Assembly (NCBI GenBank): GCA_948146395.1
Contig: OX411549.1
Location: 22,018,990 to 22,082,989, forward strand
DNA: 64,000 bases
Source of the DNA: Fragum whitleyi
Taxonomy: Eukaryota; Mollusca; Bivalvia; Cardiida; Cardiidae
Direction: 5' to 3'
In this document: positions 49,050 through 62,648 of the stretch, one piece after another
How the letters are laid out: each line of letters starts with the position of its first letter
Numbering within the stretch: the stretch's first letter is position 1
Translations under genes and position numbers: made by a program
Notes under the pieces: generated by a model
Databases searched by the model: none
What the model was told of the DNA's origin: nothing
What the model saw: the letters and a program-made list of their open reading frames with translations, nothing else

Positions 49050-51089
49050 TTGCAGGTTCAGATGGTCCCCCGGTCACTCGCGCGAGCCCAGGTCAGGCAG
49101 CACAGCAGAAAGGTATCCGGTTCGCGTTTGAAAAGACCAAAACAAGCCCAATTACTTCACTTTTAGGCCACTTGGTACGCAGTTTTTCTACCCCTTAGGC
49201 TTGACCTATCGACCCGGAACTCTGGGCATTGCAGGTTGGGGTGGTCCCCTGGTCTGTCGCGCGAGCCCAGACCAGACCGCACGCCCGGAGCCAATGCTCT
49301 ATGCCGCCCAAATTGGCATACCTGGCCAAACGGGTCGACCTTGACCTTGACTGATCGACCCGAAACTCGGAGCGTTGCAGGTTCAGGTGGTCCCGTGGTC
49401 GCATGCGCGAGCCCAGGTCAGACCGCACAGCAGAAGGGTATGCGGTTCGCGCTTGAAAAGACCAAAACAGGCCCAAAGGCCTTGACTGTTGGCAACTTGG
49501 TAGGCAGTTTTCTACCCCTTTGCCTTGACCCATCGACCCGAAACTCGGAGCGTTGCAGGTTCGGGTGGTCCCCTGGTCACTCGCGCGAGCCCAGGTCAGA
49601 TCGCTCAGCCCAAGGGTACGCGGTTCACTGCTGAAAAACCCTAACATACCCAAAGGCCTTGACTGTTGGCAACTTGGTAGGCAGTTTTCTACCCCTTTGC
49701 CTTGACCCATCGACCCGAAACTCGGAGCGTTGCAGGTTCAGATGGTCCCCCGGTCACTCGCGCGAGCCCAGGTCAGGCAGCACAGCAGAAAGGTATGCGG
49801 TTCGCGTTTGAAAAGACCAAAACAAGCCCAATTACTTCACTTTTGGGCCACTTGGTACGCAGTTTTTCTACCCCTTAGGCTTGACCTATCGACCCGGAAC
49901 TCTGGGCATTGCAGGTTGGGGTGGTCCCCTGGTCTGTCGCGCGAGCCCAGACCAGACCGCACGCCCGGAGCCAATGCTCTATGCCGCCCAAATTGGCATA
50001 CCTGGCCAAACGGGTCGACCTTGACCTTGACTGATCGACCCGAAACTCGGAGCGTTGCAGGTTCAGGTGGTCCCGTGGTCGCATGCGCGAGCCCAGGTCA
50101 GACCGCACAGCAGAAGGGTATGCGGTTCGCGCTTGAAAAGACCAAAACAGGCCCAAAGGCCTTGACTGTTGGCAACTTGGTAGGCAGTTTTCTACCCCTT
50201 TGCCTTGACCCATCGACCCGAAACTCGGAGCGTTGCAGGTTCGGGTGGTCCCCTGGTCACTCGCGCGAGCCCAGGTCAGATCGCTCAGCCCAAGGGTACG
50301 CGGTTCACTGCTGAAAAACCCTAACATACCCAAAGGCCTTGACTGTTGGCAACTTGGTAGGCAGTTTTCTACCCCTTTGCCTTGACCCATCGACCCGAAA
50401 CTCGGAGCGTTGCAGGTTCAGATGGTCCCCCGGTCACTCGCGCGAGCCCAGGTCAGGCAGCACAGCAGAAAGGTATGCGGTTCGCGTTTGAAAAGACCAA
50501 AACAAGCCCAATTACTTCACTTTTGGGCCACTTGGTACGCAGTTTTTCTACCCCTTAGGCTTGACCTATCGACCCGGAACTCTGGGCATTGCAGGTTGGG
50601 GTGGTCCCCTGGTCTGTCGCGCGAGCCCAGACCAGACCGCACGCCCGGAGCCAATGCTCTATGCCGCCCAAATTGGCATACCTGGCCAAACGGGTCGACC
50701 TTGACCTTGACTGATCGACCCGAAACTCGGAGCGTTGCAGGTTCAGGTGGTCCCGTGGTCGCATGCGCGAGCCCAGGTCAGACCGCACAGCAGAAGGGTA
50801 TGCGGTTCGCGCTTGAAAAGACCAAAACAGGCCCAAAGGCCTTGACTGTTGGCAACTTGGTAGGCAGTTTTCTACCCCTTTGCCTTGACCCATCGACCCG
50901 AAACTCGGAGCGTTGCAGGTTCGGGTGGTCCCCTGGTCACTCGCGCGAGCCCAGGTCAGATCGCTCAGCCCAAGGGTACGCGGTTCACTGCTGAAAAACC
51001 CTAACATACCCAAAGGCCTTGACTGTTGGCAACTTGGTAGGCAGTTTTCTACCCCTTTGCCTTGACCCATCGACCCGAAACTCGGAGCG
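49050..51089 (+). repeat. Units U73-U75
   Basis: U73 has 49117 G to C (GGTATCCGG) and 49165 G to A (TTTTAGGCC). The second creates a TAG in the frame that is otherwise open in M1 of every unit, with no sign that this matters, which fits a non-coding repeat. U74 and U75 match the common sequence. Confidence 0.87.
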
Positions 51090-53129
51090 TTGCAGGTTCA
51101 GATGGTCCCCCGGTCACTCGCGCGAGCCCAGGTCAGGCAGCACAGCAGAAAGGTATGCGGTTCGCGTTTGAAAAGACCAAAACAAGCCCAATTACTTCAC
51201 TTTTGGGCCACTTGGTACGCAGTTTTTCTACCCCTTAGGCTTGACCTATCGACCCGGAACTCTGGGCATTGCAGGTTGGGGTGGTCCCCTGGTCTGTCGC
51301 GCGAGCCCAGACCAGACCGCACGCCCGGAGCCAATGCTCTATGCCGCCCAAATTGGCATACCTGGCCAAACGGGTCGACCTTGACCTTGACTGATCGACC
51401 CGAAACTCGGAGCGTTGCAGGTTCAGGTGGTCCCGTGGTCGCATGCGCGAGCCCAGGTCAGACCGCACAGCAGAAGGGTATGCGGTTCGCGCTTGAAAAG
51501 ACCAAAACAGGCCCAAAGGCCTTGACTGTTGGCAACTTGGTAGGCAGTTTTCTACCCCTTTGCCTTGACCCATCGACCCGAAACTCGGATCGTTGCAGGT
51601 TCGGGTGGTCCCCTGGTCACTCGCGCGAGCCCAGGTCAGATCGCTCAGCCCAAGGGTACGCGGTTCACTGCTGAAAAACCCTAACATACCCAAAGGCCTT
51701 GACTGTTGGCAACTTGGTAGGCAGTTTTCTACCCCTTTGCCTTGACCCATCGACCCGAAACTCGGAGCGTTGCAGGTTCAGATGGTCCCCCGGTCACTCG
51801 CGCGAGCCCAGGTCAGGCAGCACAGCAGAAAGGTATGCGGTTCGCGTTTGAAAAGACCAAAACAAGCCCAATTACTTCACTTTTGGGCCACTTGGTACGC
51901 AGTTTTTCTACCCCTTAGGCTTGACCTATCGACCCGGAACTCTGGGCATTGCAGGTTGGGGTGGTCCCCTGGTCTGTCGCGCGAGCCCAGACCAGACCGC
52001 ACGCCCGGAGCCAATGCTCTATGCCGCCCAAATTGGCATACCTGGCCAAACGGGTCGACCTTGACCTTGACTGATCGACCCGAAACTCGGAGCGTTGCAG
52101 GTTCAGGTGGTCCCGTGGTCGCATGCGCGAGCCCAGGTCAGACCGCACAGCAGAAGGGTATGCGGTTCGCGCTTGAAAAGACCAAAACAGGCCCAAAGGC
52201 CTTGACTGTTGGCAACTTGGTAGGCAGTTTTCTACCCCTTTGCCTTGACCCATCGACCCGAAACTGGGAGCGTTGCAGGTTCGGGTGGTCCCCTGGTCAC
52301 TCGCGCGAGCCCAGGTCAGATCGCTCAGCCCAAGGGTACGCGGTTCACTGCTGAAAAACCCTAACATACCCAAAGGCCTTGACTGTTGGCAACTTGGTAG
52401 GCAGTTTTCTACCCCTTTGCCTTGACCCATCGACCCGAAACTCGGAGCGTTGCAGGTTCAGATGGTCCCCCGGTCACTCGCGCGAGCCCAGGTCAGGCAG
52501 CACAGCAGAAAGGTATGCGGTTCGCGTTTGAAAAGACCAAAACAAGCCCAATTACTTCACTTTTGGGCCACTTGGTACGCAGTTTTTCTACCCCTTAGGC
52601 TTGACCTATCGACCCGGAACTCTGGGCATTGCAGGTTGGGGTGGTCCCCTGGTCTGTCGCGCGAGCCCAGACCAGACCGCACGCCCGGAGCCAATGCTCT
52701 ATGCCGCCCAAATTGGCATACCTGGCCAAACGGGTCGACCTTGACCTTGACTGATCGACCCGAAACTCGGAGCGTTGCAGGTTCAGGTGGTCCCGTGGTC
52801 GCATGCGCGAGCCCAGGTCAGACCGCACAGCAGAAGGGTATGCGGTTCGCGCTTGAAAAGACCAAAACAGGCCCAAAGGCCTTGACTGTTGGCAACTTGG
52901 TAGGCAGTTTTCTACCCCTTTGCCTTGACCCATCGACCCGAAACTGGGAGCGTTGCAGGTTCGGGTGGTCCCCTGGTCACTCGCGCGAGCCCAGGTCAGA
53001 TCGCTCAGCCCAAGGGTACGCGGTTCACTGCTGAAAAACCCTAACATACCCAAAGGCCTTGACTGTTGGCAACTTGGTAGGCAGTTTTCTACCCCTTTGC
53101 CTTGACCCATCGACCCGAAACTCGGAGCG
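51090..53129 (+). repeat. Units U76-U78; U76 matches U17, U77 matches U78
   Basis: U76 has 51590 G to T, the same as 11471 in U17. U77 and U78 are neighbours sharing the same C to G at 52266 and 52946 (AAACTGGGAG). This is found in no other unit, as expected if one unit was duplicated or converted locally very recently. Confidence 0.88.
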
Positions 53130-55169
53130 TTGCAGGTTCAGATGGTCCCCCGGTCACTCGCGCGAGCCCAGGTCAGGCAGCACAGCAGAAAGGTATGCGG
53201 TTCGCGTTTGAAAAGACCAAAACAAGCCCAATTACTTCACTTTTGGGCCACTTGGTACGCAGTTTTTCTACCCCTTAGGCTTGACCTATCGACCCGGAAC
53301 TCTGGGCATTGCAGGTTGGGGTGGTCCCCTGGTCTGTCGCGCGAGCCCAGACCAGACCGCACGCCCGGAGCCAATGCTCTATGCCGCCCAAATTGGCATA
53401 CCTGGCCAAACGGGTCGACCTTGACCTTGACTGATCGACCCGAAACTCGGAGCGTTGCAGGTTCAGGTGGTCCCGTGATCGCATGCGCGAGCCCAGGTCA
53501 GACCGCACAGCAGAAGGGTATGCGGTTCGCGCTTGAAAAGACCAAAACAGGCCCAAAGGCCTTGACTGTTGGCAACTTGGTAGGCAGTTTTCTACCCCTT
53601 TGCCTTGACCCATCGACCCGAAACTCGGAGCGTTGCAGGTTCGGGTGGTCCCCTGGTCACTCGCGTGAGCCCAGGTCAGATCGCTCAGCCCAAGGGTACG
53701 CGGTTCACTGCTGAAAAACCCTAACATACCCAAAGGCCTTGACTGTTGGCAACTTGGTAGGCAGTTTTCTACCCCTTTGCCTTGACCCATCGACCCGAAA
53801 CTCGGAGCGTTGCAGGTTCAGATGGTCCCCCGGTCACTCGCGCGAGCCCAGGTCAGGCAGCACAGCAGAAAGGTATGCGGTTCGCGTTTGAAAAAACCAA
53901 AACAAGCCCAATTACTTCACTTTTGGGCCACTTGGTACGCAGTTTTTCTACCCCTTAGGCTTGACCTATCGACCCGGAACTCTGGGCATTGCAGGTTGGG
54001 GTGGTCCCCTGGTCTGTCGCGCGAGCCCAGACCAGACCGCACGCCTGGAGCCAATGCTCTATGCCGCCCAAATTGGCATACCTGGCCAAACGGGTCGACC
54101 TTGACCTTGACTGATCGACCCGAAACTCGGAGCGTTGCAGGTTCAGGTGGTCCCGTGGTCGCATGCGCGAGCCCAGGTCAGACCGCACAGCAGAAGGGTA
54201 TGCGGTTCGCGCTTGAAAAGACCAAAACAGGCCCAAAGGCCTTGACTGTTGGCAACTTGGTAGGCAGTTTTCTACCCCTTTGCCTTGACCCATCGACCCG
54301 AAACTCGGAGCGTTGCAGGTTCGGGTGGTCCCCTGGTCACTCGCGCGAGCCCAGGTCAGATCGCTCAGCCCAAGGGTACGCGGTTCACTGCTGAAAAACC
54401 CTAACATACCCAAAGGCCTTGACTGTTGGCAACTTGGTAGGCAGTTTTCTACCCCTTTGCCTTGACCCATCGACCCGAAACTCGGAGCGTTGCAGGTTCA
54501 GATGGTCCCCCGGTCACTCGCGCGAGCCCAGGTCAGGCAGCACAGCAGAAAGGTATGCGGTTCGCGTTTGAAAAGACCAAAACAAGCCCAATTACTTCAC
54601 TTTTGGGCCACTTGGTACGCAGTTTTTCTACCCCTTAGGCTTGACCTATAGACCCGGAACTCTGGGCATTGCAGGTTGGGGTGGTCCCCTGGTCTGTCGC
54701 GCGAGCCCAGACCAGACCGCACGCCCGGAGCCAATGCTCTATGCCGCCCAAATTGGCATACCTGGCCAAACGGGTCGACCTTGACCTTGACTGATCGACC
54801 CGAAACTCGGAGCGTTGCAGGTTCAGGTGGTCCCGTGGTCGCATGCGCGAGCCCAGGTCAGACCGCACAGCAGAAGGGTATGCGGTTTGCGCTTGAAAAG
54901 ACCAAAACAGGCCCAAAGGCCTTGACTGTTGGCAACTTGGTAGGCAGTTTTCTACCCCTTTGCCTTGACCCATCGACCCGAAACTCGGAGCGTTGCAGGT
55001 TCGGGTGGTCCCCTGGTCACTCGCGCGAGCCCAGGTCAGATCGCTCAGCCCAAGGGTACGCGGTTCACTGCTGAAAAACCCTAACATACCCAAAGGCCTT
55101 GACTGTTGGCAACTTGGTAGGCAGTTTTCTACCCCTTTGCCTTGACCCATCGACCCGAAACTCGGAGCG
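53130..55169 (+). repeat. Units U79-U81, two substitutions each
   Basis: U79 has 53478 G to A (shared with U54) and 53666 C to T (shared with U21, U43 and U94). U80 has 53895 G to A and 54046 C to T (shared with U28). U81 has 54650 C to A, which makes a TAG in the common open frame (CCTATAGACC), and 54888 C to T (CpG). Confidence 0.86.
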
Positions 55170-55848
55170 TTGCAGGTTCAGATGGTCCCCCGGTCACTCG
55201 CGCGAGCCCAGGTCAGGCAGCACAGCAGAAAGGTATGCGGTTCGCGTTTGAAAAGACCAAAACAAGCCCAATTACTTCACTTTTGGGCCACTTGGTAAGC
55301 AGTTTTTCTACCCCTTAGGCTTGACCTATCGACCCGGAACTCTGGGCATTGCAGGTTGGGGTGGTCCCCTGGTCTGTCGCGCGAGCCCAGACCAGACCGC
55401 ACGCCCGGAGCCAATGCTCTATGCCGCCCAAATTGGCATACCTGGCCAAACGGTCGACCTTGACCTTGACTGATCGACCCGAAACTCGGAGCGTTGCAGG
55501 TTCAGGTGGTCCCGTGGTCGCATGCGCGAGCCCAGGTCAGACCGCACAGCAGAAGGGTATGCGGTTCGCGCTTGAAAAGACCAAAACAGGCCCAAAGGCC
55601 TTGACTGTTGGCAACTTGGTAGGCAGTTTTCTACCCCTTTGCCTTGACCCATCGACCCGAAACTCGGAGCGTTGCAGGTTCGGGTGGTCCCCTGGTCACT
55701 CGCGCGAGCCCAGGTCAGATCGCTCAGCCCAAGGGTACGCGGTTCACTGCTGAAAAACCCTAACATACCCAAAGGCCTTGACTGTTGGCAACTTGGTAGG
55801 CAGTTTTCTACCCCTTTGCCTTGACCCATCGACCCGAAACTCGGAGCG
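55170..55848 (+). repeat. Unit U82, 679 bp (1-bp loss in M2)
   Basis: At 55449-55455 AAACGGGTCG reads AAACGGTCG, one G lost from a G-triplet, so later unit starts shift again by one base. A second change is 55298 C to A (TTGGTAAGC). The loss is within three unit positions of that in U47. Confidence 0.88.
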
Positions 55849-58568
55849 TTGCAGGTTCAGATGGTCCCCCGGTCACTCGCGCGAGCCCAGGTCAGGCAGC
55901 ACAGCAGAAAGGTATGCGGTTCGCGTTTGAAAAGACCAAAACAAGCCCAATTACTTCACTTTTGGGCCACTTGGTACGCAGTTTTTCTACCCCTTAGGCT
56001 TGACCTATCGACCCGGAACTCTGGGCATTGCAGGTTGGGGTGGTCCCCTGGTCTGTCGCGCGAGCCCAGACCAGACCGCACGCCCGGAGCCAATGCTCTA
56101 TGCCGCCCAAATTGGCATACCTGGCCAAACGGGTCGACCTTGACCTTGACTGATCGACCCGAAACTCGGAGCGTTGCAGGTTCAGGTGGTCCCGTGGTCG
56201 CATGCGCGAGCCCAGGTCAGACCGCACAGCAGAAGGGTATGCGGTTCGCGCTTGAAAAGACCAAAACAGGCCCAAAGGCCTTGACTGTTGGCAACTTGGT
56301 AGGCAGTTTTCTACCCCTTTGCCTTGACCCATCGACCCGAAACTCGGAGCGTTGCAGGTTCGGGTGGTCCCCTGGTCACTCGCGCGAGCCCAGGTCAGAT
56401 CGCTCAGCCCAAGGGTACGCGGTTCACTGCTGAAAAACCCTAACATACCCAAAGGCCTTGACTGTTGGCAACTTGGTAGGCAGTTTTCTACCCCTTTGCC
56501 TTGACCCATCGACCCGAAACTCGGAGCGTTGCAGGTTCAGATGGTCCCCCGGTCACTCGCGCGAGCCCAGGTCAGGCAGCACAGCAGAAAGGTATGCGGT
56601 TCGCGTTTGAAAAGACCAAAACAAGCCCAATTACTTCACTTTTGGGCCACTTGGTACGCAGTTTTTCTACCCCTTAGGCTTGACCTATCGACCCGGAACT
56701 CTGGGCATTGCAGGTTGGGGTGGTCCCCTGGTCTGTCGCGCGAGCCCAGACCAGACCGCACGCCCGGAGCCAATGCTCTATGCCGCCCAAATTGGCATAC
56801 CTGGCCAAACGGGTCGACCTTGACCTTGACTGATCGACCCGAAACTCGGAGCGTTGCAGGTTCAGGTGGTCCCGTGGTCGCATGCGCGAGCCCAGGTCAG
56901 ACCGCACAGCAGAAGGGTATGCGGTTCGCGCTTGAAAAGACCAAAACAGGCCCAAAGGCCTTGACTGTTGGCAACTTGGTAGGCAGTTTTCTACCCCTTT
57001 GCCTTGACCCATCGACCCGAAACTCGGAGCGTTGCAGGTTCGGGTGGTCCCCTGGTCACTCGCGCGAGCCCAGGTCAGATCGCTCAGCCCAAGGGTACGC
57101 GGTTCACTGCTGAAAAACCCTAACATACCCAAAGGCCTTGACTGTTGGCAACTTGGTAGGCAGTTTTCTACCCCTTTGCCTTGACCCATCGACCCGAAAC
57201 TCGGAGCGTTGCAGGTTCAGATGGTCCCCCGGTCACTCGCGCGAGCCCAGGTCAGGCAGCACAGCAGAAAGGTATGCGGTTCGCGTTTGAAAAGACCAAA
57301 ACAAGCCCAATTACTTCACTTTTGGGCCACTTGGTACGCAGTTTTTCTACCCCTTAGGCTTGACCTATCGACCCGGAACTCTGGGCATTGCAGGTTGGGG
57401 TGGTCCCCTGGTCTGTCGCGCGAGCCCAGACCAGACCGCACGCCCGGAGCCAATGCTCTATGCCGCCCAAATTGGCATACCTGGCCAAACGGGTCGACCT
57501 TGACCTTGACTGATCGACCCGAAACTCGGAGCGTTGCAGGTTCAGGTGGTCCCGTGGTCGCATGCGCGAGCCCAGGTCAGACCGCACAGCAGAAGGGTAT
57601 GCGGTTCGCGCTTGAAAAGACCAAAACAGGCCCAAAGGCCTTGACTGTTGGCAACTTGGTAGGCAGTTTTCTACCCCTTTGCCTTGACCCATCGACCCGA
57701 AACTCGGAGCGTTGCAGGTTCGGGTGGTCCCCTGGTCACTCGCGCGAGCCCAGGTCAGATCGCTCAGCCCAAGGGTACGCGGTTCACTGCTGAAAAACCC
57801 TAACATACCCAAAGGCCTTGACTGTTGGCAACTTGGTAGGCAGTTTTCTACCCCTTTGCCTTGACCCATCGACCCGAAACTCGGAGCGTTGCAGGTTCAG
57901 ATGGTCCCCCGGTCACTCGCGCGAGCCCAGGTCAGGCAGCACAGCAGAAAGGTATGCGGTTCGCGTTTGAAAAGACCAAAACAAGCCCAATTACTTCACT
58001 TTTGGGCCACTTGGTACGCAGTTTTTCTACCCCTTAGGCTTGACCTATCGACCCGGAACTCTGGGCATTGCAGGTTGGGGTGGTCCCCTGGTCTGTCGCG
58101 CGAGCCCAGACCAGACCGCACGCCCGGAGCCAATGCTCTATGCCGCCCAAATTGGCATACCTGGCCAAACGGGTCGACCTTGACCTTGACTGATCGACCC
58201 GAAACTCGGAGCGTTGCAGGTTCAGGTGGTCCCGTGGTCGCATGCGCGAGCCCAGGTCAGACCGCACAGCAGAAGGGTATGCGGTTCGCGCTTGAAAAGA
58301 CCAAAACAGGCCCAAAGGCCTTGACTGTTGGCAACTTGGTAGGCAGTTTTCTACCCCTTTGCCTTGACCCATCGACCCGAAACTCGGAGCGTTGCAGGTT
58401 CGGGTGGTCCCCTGGTCACTCGCGCGAGCCCAGGTCAGATCGCTCAGCCCAAGGGTACGCGGTTCACTGCTGAAAAACCCTAACATACCCAAAGGCCTTG
58501 ACTGTTGGCAACTTGGTAGGCAGTTTTCTACCCCTTTGCCTTGACCCATCGACCCGAAACTCGGAGCG
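55849..58568 (+). repeat. Units U83-U86, no visible differences
   Basis: These four units are identical to the common sequence. The clean run extends from 55453 to 58589, about 3.1 kb. Confidence 0.9.
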
Positions 58569-61288
58569 TTGCAGGTTCAGATGGTCCCCTGGTCACTCGC
58601 GCGAGCCCAGGTCAGGCAGCACAGCAGAAAGGTATGCGGTTCGCGTTTGAAAAGACCAAAACAAGCCCAATTACTTCACTTTTGGGCCACTTGGTACGCA
58701 GTTTTTCTACCCCTTAGGCTTGACCTATCGACCCGGAACTCTGGGCATTGCAGGTTGGGGTGGTCCCCTGGTCTGTCGCGCGAGCCCAGACCAGACCGCA
58801 CGCCCGGAGCCAATGCTCTATGCCGCCCAAATTGGCATACCTGGCCAAACGGGTCGACCTTGACCTTGACTGATCGACCCGAAACTCGGAGCGTTGCAGG
58901 TTCAGGTGGTCCCGTGGTCGCATGCGCGAGCCCAGGTCAGACCGCACAGCAGAAGGGTATGCGGTTCGCGCTTGAAAAGACCAAAACAGGCCCAAAGGCC
59001 TTGACTGTTGGCAACTTGGTAGGCAGTTTTCTACCCCTTTGCCTTGACCCATCGACCCGAAACTCAGAGCGTTGCAGGTTCGGGTGGTCCCCTGGTCACT
59101 CGCGCGAGCCCAGGTCAGATCGCTCAGCCCAAGGGTACGCGGTTCACTGCTGAAAAACCCTAACATACCCAAAGGCCTTGACTGTTGGCAACTTGGTAGG
59201 CAGTTTTCTACCCCTTTGCCTTGACCCATCGACCCGAAACTCGGAGCGTTGCAGGTTCAGATGGTCCCCCGGTCACTCGCGCGAGCCCAGGTCAGGCAGC
59301 ACAGCAGAAAGGTATGCGGTTCGCGTTTGAAAAGACCAAAACAAGCCCAATTACTTCACTTTTGGGCCACTTGGTACGCAGTTTTTCTACCCCTTAGGCT
59401 TGACCTATCGACCCGGAACTCTGGGCATTGCAGGTTGGGGTGGTCCCCTGGTCTGTCGCGCGAGCCCAGACCAGACCGCACACCCGGAGCCAATGCTCTA
59501 TGCCGCCCAAATTGGCATACCTGGCCAAACGGGTCGACCTTGACCTTGACTGATCGACCCGAAACTCGGAGCGTTGCAGGTTCAGGTGGTCCCGTGGTCG
59601 CATGCGCGAGCCCAGGTCAGACCGCACAGCAGAAGGGTATGCGGTTCGCGCTTGAAAAGACCAAAACAGGCCCAAAGGCCTTGACTGTTGGCAACTTGGT
59701 AGGCAGTTTTCTACCCCTTTGCCTTGACCCATCGACCCGAAACTCGGAGCGTTGCAGGTTCGGGTGGTCCCCTGGTCACTCGCGCGAGCCCAGGTCAGAT
59801 CGCTCAGCCCAAGGGTACGCGGTTCACTGCTGAAAAACCCTAACATACCCAAAGGCCTTGACTGTTGGCAACTTGGTAGGCAGTTTTCTACCCCTTTGCC
59901 TTGACCCATCGACCCGAAACTCGGAGCGTTGCAGGTTCAGATGGTCCCCCGGTCACTCGCGCGAGCCCAGGTCAGGCAGCACAGCAGAAAGGTATGCGGT
60001 TCGCGTTTGAAAAGACCAAAACAAGCCCAATTACTTCACTTTTGGGCCACTTGGTACGCAGTTTTTCTACCCCTTAGGCTTGACCTATCGACCCGGAACT
60101 CTGGGCATTGCAGGTTGGGGTGGTCCCCTGGTCTGTCGCGCGAGCCCAGACCAGACCGCACGCCCGGAGCCAATGCTCTATGCCGCCCAAATTGGCATAC
60201 CTGGCCAAACGGGTCGACCTTGACCTTGACTGATCGACCCGAAACTCGGAGCGTTGCAGGTTCAGGTGGTCCCGTGGTCGCATGCGCGAGCCCAGGTCAG
60301 ACCGCACAGCAGAAGGGTATGCGGTTCGCGCTTGAAAAGACCAAAACAGGCCCAAAGGCCTTGACTGTTGGCAACTTGGTAGGCAGTTTTCTACCCCTTT
60401 GCCTTGACCCATCGACCCGAAACTCGGAGCGTTGCAGGTTCGGGTGGTCCCCTGGTCACTCGCGCGAGCCCAGGTCAGATCGCTCAGCCCAAGGGTACGC
60501 GGTTCACTGCTGAAAAACCCTAACATACCCAAAGGCCTTGACTGTTGGCAACTTGGTAGGCAGTTTTCTACCCCTTTGCCTTGACCCATCGACCCGAAAC
60601 TCGGAGCGTTGCAGGTTCAGATGGTCCCCCGGTCACTCGCGCGAGCCCAGGTCAGGCAGCACAGCAGAAAGGTATGCGGTTCGCGTTTGAAAAGACCAAA
60701 ACAAGCCCAATTACTTCACTTTTGGGCCACTTGGTACGCAGTTTTTCTACCCCTTAGGCTTGACCTATCGACCCGGAACTCTGGGCATTGCAGGTTGGGG
60801 TGGTCCCCTGGTCTGTCGCGCGAGCCCAGACCAGACCGCACGCCCGGAGCCAATGCTCTATGCCGCCCAAATTGGCATACCTGGCCAAACGGGTCGACCT
60901 TGACCTTGACTGATCGACCCGAAACTCGGAGCGTTGCAGGTTCAGGTGGTCCCGTGGTCGCATGCGCGAGCCCAGGTCAGACCGCACAGCAGAAGGGTAT
61001 GCGGTTCGCGCTTGAAAAGACCAAAACAGGCCCAAAGGCCTTGACTGTTGGCAACTTGGTAGGCAGTTTTCTACCCCTTTGCCTTGACCCATCGACCCGA
61101 AACTCGGAGCGTTGCAGGTTCGGGTGGTCCCCTGGTCACTCGCGCGAGCCCAGGTCAGATCGCTCAGCCCAAGGGTACGCGGTTCACTGCTGAAAAACCC
61201 TAACATACCCAAAGGCCTTGACTGTTGGCAACTTGGTAGGCAGTTTTCTACCCCTTTGCCTTGACCCATCGACCCGAAACTCGGAGCG
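58569..61288 (+). repeat. Units U87-U90; U87 mirrors U29
   Basis: U87 has 58590 C to T and 59066 G to A, the same two positions and changes as 19152 and 19628 in U29, but lacks the third U29 change. U88 has 59482 G to A (CpG, GCACACCCGG). U89 and U90 match the common sequence. Confidence 0.88.
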
Positions 61289-62648
61289 TTGCAGGTTCAG
61301 ATGGTCCCCCGGTCACTCGCGCGAGCCCAGGTCAGGCAGCACAGCAGAAAGGTATGCGGTTCGCGTTTGAAAAGACCAAAACAAGCCCAATTACTTCACT
61401 TTTGGGCCACTTGGTACGCAGTTTTTCTACCCCTTAGGCTTGACCTATCGACCCGGAACTCTGGGCATTGCAGGTTGGGGTGGTCCCCTGGTCTGTCGCG
61501 CGAGCCCAGACCAGACCGCACGCCCGGAGCCAATGCTCTATGCCGCCCAAATTGGCATACCTGGCCAAACGGGTCGACCTTGACCTTGACTGATCGACCC
61601 GAAACTCGGAGCGTTGCAGGTTCAGGTGGTCCCGTGGTCGCATGCGCGAGCCCAGGTCAGACCGCACAGCAGAAGGGTATGCGGTTCGCGCTTGAAAAGA
61701 CCAAAACAGGCCCAAAGGCCTTGACTGTTGGCAACTTGGTAGGCAGTTTTCTACCCCTTTGCCTTGACCCATCGACCCGAAACTCGGAGCGTTGCAGGTT
61801 CGGGTGGTCCCCTGGTCACTCGCGCGAGCCCAGGTCAGATCGCTCAGCCCAAAGGTACGCGGTTCACTGCTGAAAAACCCTAACATACCCAAAGGCCTTG
61901 ACTGTTGGCAACTTGGTAGGCAGTTTTCTACCCCTTTGCCTTGACCCATCGACCCGAAACTCGGAGCGTTGCAGGTTCAGATGGTCCCCCGGTCACTCGC
62001 GCGAGCCCAGGTCAGGCAGCACAGCAGAAAGGTATGCGGTTCGCGTTTGAAAAGACCAAAACAAGCCCAATTACTTCACTTTTGGGCCACTTGGTACGCA
62101 GTTTTTCTACCCCTTAGGCTTGACCTATCGACCCGGAACTCTGGGCATTGCAGGTTGGGGTGGTCCCCTGGTCTGTCGCGCGAGCCCAGACCAGACCGCA
62201 CGCCCGGAGCCAATGCTCTATGCCGCCCAAATTGGCATACCTGGCCAAACGGGTCGACCTTGACCTTGACTGATCGACCCGAAACTCGGAGCGTTGCAGG
62301 TTCAGGTGGTCCCGTGGTCGCATGCGCGAGCCCAGGTCAGACCGCACAGCAGAAGGGTATGCGGTTCGCGCTTGAAAAGACCAAAACAGGCCCAAAGGCC
62401 TTGACTGTTGGCAACTTGGTAGGCAGTTTTCTACCCCTTTGCCTTGACCCATCGACCCGAAACTCGGAGCGTTGCAGGTTCGGGTGGTCCCCTGGTCACT
62501 CGCGCGAGCCCAGGTCAGATCGCTCAGCCCAAGGGTATGCGGTTCACTGCTGAAAAACCCTAACATACCCAAAGGCCTTGACTGTTGGCAACTTGGTAGG
62601 CAGTTTTCTACCCCTTTGCCTTGACCCATCGACCCGAAACTCGGAGCG
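61289..62648 (+). repeat. Units U91-U92, mirror of U32-U33
   Basis: U91 has 61853 G to A and U92 has 62538 C to T, one change each. Both match the changes in the neighbouring pair U32-U33 (21735, 22420), 40,118 bp upstream. That is 59 units less the two bases lost in U47 and U82. Confidence 0.88.

Noticed and set aside
18687..54046. U28/U80 sharing as part of the 40-kb duplication
   Set aside because: The offset is 52 units, while markers on both sides give 58; the change is a CpG transition, so recurrence or conversion explains it better.
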